From NCBI GenBank assembly GCA_001662425.1, contig BDDC01000353.1, positions 1 to 64,000 of the forward strand: 64,000 nucleotides of DNA. The letters are read 5' to 3'. How positions within the stretch are numbered: the stretch's first letter is position 1; each line of letters begins with the position of its first letter. This DNA is from Chlamydomonas sphaeroides. Its lineage: Eukaryota; Chlorophyta; Chlorophyceae; Chlamydomonadales; Chlamydomonadaceae. Under the pieces are notes generated by a model. The model searched no databases and had not been told where the DNA came from. It was given only the letters and a program-made list of their open reading frames with translations. Positions 24,401 to 36,400 of the stretch are shown here, piece by piece. The position numbers and the translations under genes are program-made.

Positions 24401-27400
24401 CTTGAGGCCGGGCCCGGGGGGCGTGGAGGGAAGGCCGGACAGCCGCATGCCCAGCCGCAGGCGGACAGGGCTATTTCAATTCACAGAGGCGCATTCGTGC
24501 ACCGGTGGCAAGCGCTGGCCGGTGGCTGCGCGAGCCGCCCGGCCTTGAGCGCTGCTCCACCCCGCTGTCAGGTTCATGGGCCGCTTCTTCAGCGGACTCG
24601 CGCAGGCGGGCGCGTGGGCTTGCTTTGACGAGTTCAACCGCATCGACACCGAGGTGCTGTCGGTGGTGGCGCAGCAGGTGCGGAAAGGGGCGCGAGCCAA
24701 CGTAGGGGTTCGGTTGCAAAGACAGGGCAGGCCAAGGGGCGGTGGGCACGCGCCGCAAAGGGTTGCACGGAAGCACGGAGGCAGCGGCTGCTGCGCGTGA
24801 TACACGGGGCGGTGTGGCAACACGTCCCCGGCTACGCGTGCTCGCCCCAGGCCCCACACAGCCGTGCCCCCTCACCTGCCTCCCTCGCCCGCCGTCCCCG
24901 CCGCAGCTGCACGCCATTCAGGACGCGCTGCGCTCGGGCGTGGACCGCTTCGTGTTCGAGGGCACCGAGATCAAGCTGCTGCCCTCGTGCGGCGTGTTCG
25001 TGACCATGAACCCCGGCTACGCGGGCCGCACCGAGCTCCCCGACAACCTGCAGGCGAGGACACGGGGCCGGGAGCTACCGGCAAGATACGGTATCTGCTT
25101 AGCCTGAACGGCGCTGGACTGACCCGCACCACCTGCCGTGTCCCGACCCGCATCTCGCCCCAACCCCGGCCAGGCGCTGTTCCGGCCCATGGCCATGATG
25201 GTGCCCGACTACGGCCTGGTGGCGGAGGTGATGCTGTTCAGCGAGGGCTTCAACGGCGCGCGGCCGCTCAGCCGCAAGATGGTGCTGCTGTACAAGCTGG
25301 CGTCCGAGCAGCTCAGCCAGCAGGACCACTACGACTTTGGTGGGACCGGGGGCGGGAGCGGGACTGGCGGGATGGGCCGGTTGCCGCACTGACGGCCCAC
25401 GGCCTTGATGCCGCGTGGCTGCCTTCCTAACAGCACCGCCCCCCGCCGCTCCATTGCCGCTCACCTCTTCCTGACCCTCAGGCATGCGCGCGCTCAAGTC
25501 GGTGCTGGTGACGGCTGGCAGCCTCAAGCGCGCCTCACCGGGCGTACCCGAGGACACGGTGCTGATCCGGGCCATGCGCGAGTCCAATATCCCCAAGTTC
25601 TTGTCGGAGGACGCGCGGCTGTTCGACGCCATTGTTGGGGACCTGTTCCCCGGCGTGGAGCTGCCCGAGCAGGTACGGAGAGCCCGGTGGCGACGGAGGC
25701 GACATGGCTGGGCCAGCGGCTGCGGCTGCGTCCACGGCCACGGCCGTCCTCGGAATGGGCATCGCAGGCCCTGGGCTGCGGCTGAACGACCCCAGCCCAC
25801 GCTAGCCTGCCGGAGCGCACGGCGTTTGCCGGTCTCGCAGCGCGCAGCCCGACCTGGTCCACGGGCACATTACCTGCTGTGCCTTGAAACCTCACTCGCG
25901 TCGCTGCCCCGCGGCCGCAGCACGACGGCGAGCTGCAGGCGGCGCTGGTGCAGGCGTCTGAGAGCCTGGGGCTGCAGGTGAGCGGCTGACGACGCTAGGA
26001 GCTCACGCACCGCGCCCCGCTGCTCGGGCACAGCGCGGCGACAGCAAGTCTGTGCTGGCCGCCGGCTCACGCGCTCCATGCGCCCCCTTGCAGGCGGTGG
26101 CGCCGTTTGTGTCCAAGGCGGTGCAGCTGTGGGAGACGTTCCACGTGCGCTTCGGAGCCATGCTGGTGAGACGTCGCCGTGGGGCCTTGGGCGAGCAGCA
26201 GGCCCCTAGCGTTCAGGTGGCGCTGCCGCCCTGTCAGCTGTGTCATCCCGGCCGTAGCTCACCGACTGACCGCCGGCTCCACCCCTTGCTCATCAGGTCG
26301 GCCCTGCTGGCGGCGGCAAGACGTGCATCTACCGCGCCCTCGCCACCGCCGTCACGTGCCTGGCCGTCTCCGCGGCGCCCGAGGCCGCGCACGCGCCGCA
26401 GCCACAGCCCGCAGCGCCCCCCACAGGCGAGCCCTCCGCCGAAGCCTCGCACCCCGCCGGCGCGGCCACCGCCGAGCCCTCCGCCGCCTCCGTGAGCACT
26501 GTGGACGCAGGCTCCGCGGGCTCCTCCGCGCCGCCCACCGCTCGCGGCCCCGCCGCCCGCGGCTCGCCCTCGGGTCCCCACAACGACAGCCCCTTCCAGA
26601 CCGTGCACACGCACGTCATCAACCCCAAGGCCATCACCCTGGGCGAGCTGTACGGCGCGTACAACACAGCCACCAACGAGTGGCAGGACGGGCTGGCGTC
26701 GTGCATCATCCGCGGCGCCGTGGCGGAGGCAGAGGAGTCGCCCGACCTGCAGTGGATGGTGTTCGACGGCCCCGTGGACACGGTCTGGGTGGAGAACATG
26801 AACACGGGTGCGGGGGGCCGGTTGCGGGCTCGACTGAGGGCAGCGGCAGAGGCTCGGACGCCTCCGGGCCGCTGGCCCCACCCGTCCCTCCTCACTGCGA
26901 TGCCCCTGTCCGCTTAACCTGGCGCCGGATCCGCTCGCCGCTGCCTGGCCCCGCCGCAGTGCTGGACGACAACTGCATGCTGTGCCTGCCCAACGGCGAG
27001 CGCATTAAGCTGCCACCCAGCCGCATGCGCGTGCTGTTCGAGGTGGCGGACCTGGCGGCGGCCTCGCCCGCAACGGTGTCGCGCTGCGGCATGGTGTATG
27101 TGCCGCCGGAGGACATGGGCTGGCGGCCCTACGTCAGGTGCGCGGGTGGGATCGGAGCCGGCTTGGCCGTCGTCTCGCGTGCAGGGGCGCCGCCGGAGGC
27201 CAGGTGCCGGCTGAGGGCTCACGAACGCACTGGGGCCGTGGTTGCGCGGGCTCTGACCTCGACCTCGACCCTGGCCCTGACCACGCGCAGGTCCTGGTTG
27301 CAGCAGCTTCCGGCCGCCTTCAAGAAGGCGTTCCCAAAGCAGCAAGCCGAGGAGCCCCTGGCCGCCGCCGCTGACGTGTCGCGGGCCTCCGGCGTGGTGC

Positions 27401-30400
27401 CCCCTGACACCCCGGCAGCAGCCCCGGCTGCACCCAGCGACGGCAACAGCGCGGGTACAGCTGACGCCGCCGCACCGTCAACGGCACCGCAGCCGCAGCA
27501 GGCTCCCAACGCATCGCAGCCGCCGCTGCCATCGCCCGGCGTGCTGGCGGCGCTCGAGTCCCTGTTCGAGCGCTTCCTGGAGCCCCTGCTGCAGCTCGCG
27601 CGGCGCTGCGGGCGGCCCGCAATGGCCTCCTGCGACACCGCGCTGGTGGCCTCCACCTGCGCGCTGCTGCAGGTGCGCCCGCTGGCCGTGCTGTGCCAGC
27701 GACCGCCCTGTGCGGGGCTGCGCCTTTTCCTTGCGCTCGGCGCTTGGCGCTCGGAAAGCTGCAACTAGTCCGTTCCTGCCATGGCACTTCCCCCGCGCCT
27801 GCAGCGAGTCACGCTCACACGCTCCTCCGGCCCTTCGCCCCAGCCGCTGACTACCATCTTGCCGTGAACCATGCCACAACCGGCCCCCACGCTGCCCTCC
27901 TCCCCCGTCCGGCCCTCGCAGTCCGTGCTGCTCAGCACTCAGCTCGCCGGCCACCCGGGGGCGGAGGGCGCTTCCCTGCGCCGCCACCACGCGCATTCCC
28001 ACCTGCACGGGGGCCAGCTCGGCGGAGGCCCCCGCGGCGCTGGGCGGCCCAGCGTGCCCACCGTGCTTGCGGGCGGGCTGGGGGCGGCCACCGCCGGTGT
28101 GGCGGCGGCGCACGCGGCCGCTGCCGCCGCCGGCGAAGCCAGCACTCGCTCGAGCACGCTGCTGGGCTTGCTGAGCAGCGCCAACGCGGCGGTGGCCTCC
28201 GCGGCGTCGCCGCTGTACACGGGGCCGGTGCCGTACCAGAACCCGCTGCTGGACCTGTCCTCGGCCAGCCCCAGCGAGCAGCTGCAGGTGCGGCACCCTA
28301 GGCTGTTGGGCGGCGGGGGCTGCGGACCAGCCGTTGTTGCGTCGCCGCCCTGGACCCTAGACCAGGCCCCAGCCATGATGCGCACTGCGGCGCTGCCGCC
28401 CCTGGACGCTCCCCGCCGCTGCAGGTGTCGCTGGGCTACATCTTTGCGTTCGCGGCAGTTTGGGGCGTGGGCGGCAGTCTGGAGAGCAGCTGCTGGGAGG
28501 CGTTTGACTGCGACGTCAAGGACCTGTTCGAGGGCACAGTCAACTTCCCGGGGGGCAGCGCCACCGTGTTCGACTACCACCTCGACTACGCAAAGTGAGA
28601 GCGAGTGGGAGGCCGGGGATGGGGAGGGCGACGCTGACGCGGGCCCGTTAGCTAGGGGCCGGATTGCCTGACATCCCTGCCCCTGCCCTCCGCTACCGGC
28701 AGAAACTTCTCGCTGTCGCCCTGGGAGTCATCCGTACCGTCGTACACGTACCGCCCCGAGATGCCGTACCTGGACATCCTGGTGCCTACCGTGGACACCA
28801 CCCGCTACGGCGCGCTGCTGGACAGCCTGCTCGCAGTCAACCGCTCCGTGCTGCTGTCCGGTCCGGGCGGCTGCGGCAAGAGCGCCATAGTGCGCAGCTG
28901 CCTGACCCGACTGCAGGTGCGCCGGCATGCCCCCGGGAAGCCAGGATCAGCCGGCCGCGCCGCAGGGGTTGTGCGGCGCGGCGCGTCCAGGCGCCTCTGC
29001 CTGCCATCGAGCGCCTGCTGAGCTCGCGGCGCCTACGCCCGCGCCTCTGCTCACACGCGCAGGATGCCGGCGGCGTCATCCCAGTCACGCTGCACTTCTC
29101 TGCCCAGACCTCGGCCGCCACCACGCAAGCGCAGCTGGAGGCGCGGCTGGAGCGCAAGCGCAAGCGGCGCTACGGCGCGCCCGCGGGCCGGCGGCTGCTG
29201 GTGTTTGTGGACGACGTCAACCTGCCGGCACGGGACCCCATTTCGGGCGCGCAACCGCCCATCGAGCTGCTGCGGCTGTTCCAAGACATCAGGTGCGAAA
29301 CATGTATGATGCGAGCTGGGACAATGTGGGGGAGCCTAGGCACCCCGCCGTCGAGCTGTCGTGGCAGCATAGCCTGAGTCGGATCCGTTTGGGGCCCAAT
29401 GCCTTGTCAGCGGAGGGAGGCCAGCCGGGTGAGCTCCAGTAGCTAGCTTCGGCCCGCGCCGCCCGCATGTTCCTTGCCTGCCCCTGGCCTGTCCCACTTC
29501 TGCACACCGCACGTGCCTGCCCCTGGGCGCCAGGGGCCTGTACGACCGCAAGAAGCTGTTCTGGAAGGAGGTGGAGGACACGGTGCTGCTGGCGGCGTGC
29601 GGCCCGCCCGGCGGCGGCCGCAACGAGATGAGCCCCCGCTTCGTGCGCCACCACAGCCTGCTGGCCATGCCCTCCGCCAGCGAGCCGGCGCTGAGGACCA
29701 TCTTCGGCGGCATCTTCGGCGGCTTCCTGGAGCTGCACTTCCAGCCGGGTACGACCAGTACGGTAGCGGGGCGTGTGTGGCATGCGTCCAGCGCACAACA
29801 CGACACACGGCTGGGCGGAAGCCTGCGTGTCCCAATGCAGGAAGGAAGCAAGAGCGCGTGACGCGCTCTGCGGCTTTGACCCCCCAACGTGCCAAGCCTG
29901 CCCCCTCTGCCCCGTCTGCGCCGGCCGTGCCTCTCCCTCCCACCGCCCGCTCCTTCAGACGTGCGCACCCGGCTGCTGCGGCCGCTGGTGGACGCGGCGG
30001 TGGAGGTGTACTCGCACGTGTGCGCTGGGCTGCTGCCTACGCCCGGGCGCAGCCACTACACCTTTTCGCTGCGCGACGTGAGCAAGGTGTTCCAGGGCAT
30101 GCTCGCCATACGGCCGCCGCAGTGCGGGCCCGGCGACGCGCGCGGCACGCTGGTGCGGCTATGGATGCACGAGCACATGCGGGTCTACCACGACAGGTGC
30201 GGCGGGGTGTGTTCATGTACGGGCTGAGATAACACGCCCCGCGCCGCACGCCTCTGTGTGTTGGGGGGCGGAGGGTGACGGGCAGCTGCCCGGTACGCAG
30301 CTTCATGGGCATTGGTTGGGGTCGGGAGCGGGGCAATGCGGATGCGCAAGAAACGCAACACCATGCCGCCCGCTTGCTGCCCACCGGAACCACCGGCCCC

Positions 30401-33400
30401 TGTGTCCGGTCCAGGCTGGTCAATGACCACGACAAGGTCTTCTTCAGGGGCCAGCTGTACGAAATCATGTCCGGCCGCCTGGACGTACGGGAGAACTACG
30501 ACAAGCTGTTCAACCCCGCGTCGCCCGTGCTATTTGGTGGGCGGGGCCGGGGCAGGAAGCTGACGAGCCTAGCGTCCGCTCCGCGCAACCGCGATGCAGC
30601 GGCTGGGCTTCGGCGCTTTGTCGTTGCGCTGGGCTGCCTTGACGCCGACACCGCCGACGGGCACTGCTCCGCGGCCGCTGCCTCTGGCACAGGTGACTAC
30701 TTCCGGCGCGGCGCTACTCGCGAGGAGCGTGTGTATGCGGAGATCCGCGACGTCACACAGCTGAGCAAGTCCCTCGAGGTGGGCCCCAGCCCGCAGCCCG
30801 CTGAATGTGAAGGCCTGGCACCATGCCGCCACGCGGCATACCCGTTGGTTGCAGTTGCTCTTCCCGGCAGCGGCCCGGTTGTCCACCTTCCGACGCCTCC
30901 CCTGTGTGGCGCCCCTCCCTCTGATGCCCCTGCCAGCGCGACCTGGAGGAGTACAATGCCAGCGGCGCCGGGCCCCGGCTAGACCTGGTGCTGTTCATGG
31001 ACGCAATTGAGCACGTCAGCCGCATCGCCCGCATCCTGCGCCAAACGCGGTGGGGCCAGTAGCGCCGGGGGCAATCAGAGGCCGTTGTGGGCCGTTTGGG
31101 TGGGGTCGAGGCGCAGGCCCGATCATCTGCCGACTGAACCGGCCCCATTCTGCGTACCGTCCCCCAGGGGTAACGCGATGCTGGTGGGGGTGGGCGGCAG
31201 CGGCAAACAGAGCTTGGCGCGCTTCGCCGCCTACCTCGCGGACACACAGGTGGGCCGCCCAGGCATCGTGGCGCGACGTGGTAGCCGGTGCTGGTGGCTG
31301 TCGTTGGGGCGAGTCAGGCTAACGCTGGCTGCCCGGGTGGCAGCGGGGTCAGCACTGCTGCGCCTTGCAGCGTGTCGAGCGCCCAGGGGCCCACGCAAGC
31401 GGGCACTGTGCGGCCTCACACACCACACCACAGGTGTTCACGCTGGAGCTGAGCCGCGCTTACGGCATGACGGAGTTCCGGGAGGACCTCAAGAAGCTGT
31501 ACAGGCGAGCATGAGCCTCGTGCGACAGCAAGTGGTGACGTCAGCCACTGCCGACACCAGGTCCAGCGCTGCAGTGCTGGCCTCCCGGCGCGCCAGCCGA
31601 CCTCCCACGCTGCCGCCGCCGTGCCTTCCCCCGCTCACCGCAGGCTGGCCGGCATCGACGGGCGCCCGGTTGCGTTCCTGCTGCCCGAGCAGCACATCCT
31701 GCAGGAGGCCTTTGTGGAGGACGTGTCCTGCCTGCTGTCCAGCGGCGAGGTGACGGGCCTGTTTGCGCCCGAGGAGGTGGAGAAGGTCTTCAACGACCTG
31801 CGCGCGTGGGCGGCCATGCAGGTGCGAGACTGGCATCGCCTGGACTGCCTGGGAAGCACGACGGCTGCGACACGCGGCACACACGATCTGGGACCGGCAG
31901 CGCCGCTGGCTGGAATGTGGACTAGGCTGCCATTGGAAGGGACCGCTAGCCGCTGGTGCGGACGAGCGGGCCGAGCACCTGACCGTCACGTCCCAATCGC
32001 TGTCTGTGCCAGGGGCTGGAGGACACGCGCGAGGCGCTGTGGCGCGCCTTCGTGGACCGCGTGCGCGACAACCTGCACCTGGTGCTGGCGCTCAGCCCCG
32101 TGGGCGAGTCGTTCAGGGACCGCTGCCGCCGCTTCCCGTCGCTGCTGGCCGCCACCACCGTCGACTGGTTCAGCGAGTGGCCCCGGGTACGTGTTGTGTG
32201 GGTCCACTTGATACCAGCATTCCCGTTCTCAGGTCCGCCTCTGACAGCTGGCGTGGTGTGCGGCTCCGCCCGCTGCTGGCACCCCATTACTGGCCCCTGG
32301 CCGCGGCCTGCCGGCCGTGACCCTCAACCCCGCTGTTGTGGTGGTGCGTGCCGTGCGCAGGAGGCGCTGCTGTCTGTGTCCACCCGCTTCCTGGAGCAGC
32401 AGGAGCTGGGCGGGCCTGCCATGGTGCGCTCGCTGGCGGCCGGCTGCGTGGACATCCACGTCAGCGTGGTGGAGGCGGCGCAGCGCTACTTCCTGGAGCT
32501 GCGCAGGAGGTGCGTGTGTGGCAGAGGTCGGGGTCGGCAGGGTCTGCGGGGCGCCGAGGCACACGGGTTGGTTCTCTATTTCGGCCCTATAAAGTTGAAC
32601 ACACAAAGCACAGCCCTACCGCCGTTACCGGGCGGTGCCGTACTGACCTCGCCCGCCCGCCCTCGTCCCTCCTCCCCCCTCGCAGGTACTACGTGACGCC
32701 GCGCTCCTACCTGGACCTTATCCACCTCTACACCTCCCTGCTGGCAGCCAGGAGGCAGGCGAGTGCACACAGCAGCGATGCACGGGCGCAGCTGGCCGCA
32801 TGGGGCAAAGCTGCTGCCTCACAGCGCCGCCAAGCGCGAGCCGGGCCGCCCTCAGCGCCCAAAGCAGCCCCACGCCGCTTTCCCCCTGTGCCTTGCCCCT
32901 GTACCCTGCGCGCCCTTTTCCATACTGCGCAGGAGACGGCCGTTGCGCGCGAGCGGCTGCTGAGCGGCGTGGCCAAGCTGACCGCCACCAACCTGACCGT
33001 CGACGACATGCGCACACAGCTGCGGCTGCTGCAGCCCGTGCTGGCGGACAAGACCGAGGCCACGCAGAGGCTGCTGGAGCAGGCGCGTGGGGCGCCGTCG
33101 TGGGCCGCCGTGTCACCTACGGCTCGTGGGGACAGTGGGTGGGCGTGGGGCAGCGGCACTCGCCGTTGCCGCGAGGGCTCGCTGGGCCCTGGGCCGTCGG
33201 TGTTACTGAGAGGCCCGGAGGGTGCGCGCTCGGCAGCCAAGGCAGGGCCCGCGCTCCGCCCGCGAGTAGTCCGCTGCTGCTGCTGGCGCGCTGTCACCCC
33301 CGACTCGCTGTCACTCCCCGCACCCAGGTGACGCGGGAGCAGTACGAGGCGGAGCACGTGCGGGCCGCCGTGGCGGGCGAGGAGGCGGACGTCAAGTCGC

Positions 33401-36400
33401 AGGCGTCCAAGCTGGCGTCACTCAAGGTGCGGCGAGGTGGCGAGGTGGCGAGGTGTCGGGGCCTGGGCCACGGCTCGGCTGCCTCTGCCATGCGCCTCCC
33501 ATCAGCGGATCAACAATCTGACCCACCACCTCGAATAACCCCCGCCCCCGCCGCCCCCCGGTGCTGCTCCCTCGCTCCCCTCCCGTCTCGCAGGACGATG
33601 CACAGGCCGACCTGGAGGAGGTGCTGCCCGCGCTGGAGGCGGCCGAGCGCGCCCTGTCCGCGCTCAACAAGACCGACATCATCGAGATCAAGACATTCAC
33701 CAAGCCGCCGCCGCTGGTGCAGACCACCATGGAGGCAGTGGCCATCCTGCTGCAGGTGGGGTTTCGACCGGAGGGCCTGGCTTTGCCACAATGCAATATG
33801 GCAGAAGCCTCCTTGGTAGTCCCCTGGGGCGCTGCATGCTGCGCCGGGCCCGGACGCGGCGTCCCCTTCCTCCTGATCATGCCGCCCCCTGCGCTGCTTG
33901 CCCATACCGCAGGAGAAGCCCGACTGGGACACTGCCAAGCGGCTGCTGGGCGAGGGCACCTTCATTAAGCGGCTCATGGAGTACGACAGGGACAACATCC
34001 CGCCGCAGGTGGTGCGGAAGCTGCAGAGGGTCATCGAGGACCCCAGCTTCACGCCAGACCAGGTTCGACCCGGGCTCTAGCCTCGCAGAGGGGCAGGCCG
34101 CGTGACGGCTCGAATCCCCAAGAACTGCTGTGACCTGGGAATGAAGCCATGGTGGTGGTATGGTGCCGCTCTGGACTGTGGGACGACCGTTTCCGACGCA
34201 GCCCGCGGCCCGCACACGCCGCGACGCGCCCCTGCAGGTGGCCAAGCAGTCCAAGGCCGCGCAGTCGCTGTGCCTGTGGGTGCGGGCCATGGACACCTAC
34301 GCGCGGGTCATCCGGGTGGTGGACCCCAAGCGCGCGGCGCTGGCTCAGGCGCAGGTGCGGCTGTGCGCTGCTGGTTGACAGCCGGGGCCGAGCAGGGGCG
34401 GGTCCGCACGGGCATGTGCGGGCGCTGCACTGTGGGACGCGGCACCTGCTGCCTCGAGCGTCCGTTGGTGCCTTTGCTGTGCCTGCCTGCCGCCGTCCAC
34501 GGTCCCTCCCCCCTTCATTCCCCAGGAGCGGCTGGGCGCCATGAACGGCGCGCTGGCGGGCAAGCAGCGGCAGCTGTCGGAGCTGGAGGCGCGGGTACAG
34601 GGCCTGCAGGACTCCCTGCTGGCGACGCAGGAGGACCTGCACAGCCTGCAGCAGCAGGTGCGGCCCACACTCACCCCTGGCGCCAACGCTCCCCAGGCTT
34701 CCCCCGGCCGTGCCTCGCCTGGCTCCCTTTCCTCTGTTCCTCACCCCATCCCTCGCCCATCGGCTCCCTCGGCCCCTCGGCCTGCCAGGCGGAGCTGAGC
34801 CAGCGGCGGCTGCTGGCGGCTGAGACGCTGACCAGCGCCCTGGCGGACGAGAGCGTGCGGTGGCAGCAGCAGAGCGAGCGCATGACGCAGGCGCTGCACC
34901 TCCTGGTGGGGGACGTGTTCCTGGCAGCGGCGGCGGTGTCCTACTTGGGCGCTTTCACGGGTGAGGCAGGATGCGGTGGTGTGAGGTGCCCGCGCGCATA
35001 CGGTACCGTCGGATAGATGCAGCGCCGCCCGTGCACGGCAGAGAGGGATCCGCCGCAGGTCTACTGTCCATCGTGCGTCACGCCTGTGTGTGTCGCTGGC
35101 TTACCTCTCCCCGCCAGGCCCCTACCGCGACGCGCTGCTGCGGTCGTGGGTGTCGCGCTGCCGGTCCGCGGGCATCCCCGTCAGCTGCGCCAGCGGGGAG
35201 CCCTTCAGCCTGTCGGCCACCCTGGCGTCGCCGGTGGAGATCCGCGAGTGGGGGATGCAGGTGCGGCGGCGGTGGGCGATTGGCATGGAGAGGGGCTGGA
35301 GTGAGAGCGCAAGGTGCTGGGGGCGCACTGAGACCCGGGCGGACGCATGGTCAGGGCCGGCTCAGTACTATGGGGAGTGAGCTGTGCTGCGGTGCTCCCT
35401 CGGCGTATCTTAATCCCCTGGCCAGGGCCTACCTACGGACAGCCTCTCCGTCGACAACGGCGTGCTGGTCACACGCGGCAGCCGATGGCCACTCTGCATC
35501 GACCCGCAGGTGAGCTCCAGCGGCGTCCACGGGATGAACAGGCTGCAGCAGCGTTGAGGGGTTGAACAGGCAGCAGCGCAGTCACATGGGCGCCGCAGTC
35601 ACAGCACATTAGCAGTCACCAGGCATCACAGCGCCTTTATATAATGCGAGGATGCGTTGATGCTTGCGACACGGCGCGCCACTCCATCCCCTCAGGACCA
35701 AGCGTGCCGCTGGATAAAGGCCATGGAGCTGAAGAACAAGATCCGCACCATCCGCCTCAGCGATGCCGCCACAGTCGCGGCTCCCGCCGCAGCGCCCACC
35801 TCGGCCGCCGCCGCGCTGGCCTCCGGAGGCGACAAGACGGCCACCGCCACCATGGCTGGCGGCGCCGCCACGGCCGGCGGCGCGCTGCCAACGGCGGCCG
35901 GCGGCGCGGCCTCCTCGGGCTCCGCGGCCTCTGGCGGCGGCCTGCCGCTGCACCTTCTGGAGCAGTGTGTGCGGTTGGGCCACCCAGTGCTGCTGGAGGA
36001 CGTGGGCGAGGGGCCGCTTGACCCCGCGCTTGAGCTGCTGCTCACAAAGGCCACGTACCACCAGGGTACGCCGCCGATTGCGCATGGCTATGCCAGACGC
36101 GTGCCGCGGCGGGGGCGATTCACCTGTTGGCATGCCCGGTGGGGTGTGCTGCCGTAACCCTGATGGCCCTGCCCGTCCTGCTTCCCCTCCCGGCTGCTCC
36201 TCCCGTCCCAGGCCAGCGCCTGCTCATCCGGCTAGGCGACGCCGAGGTCGACTACGACCCCTCCTTCCGCCTCTACCTCACCAGCCGCCTGCCCAACCCG
36301 CACTACATGCCCGAGGTGTGCATCAAGGTCAACCTCATCAACTTCACGGTCACGCAGCAGGTGCGGCCGGGCAGCGGGCAACGGGCCAGGCACCCAGGGC

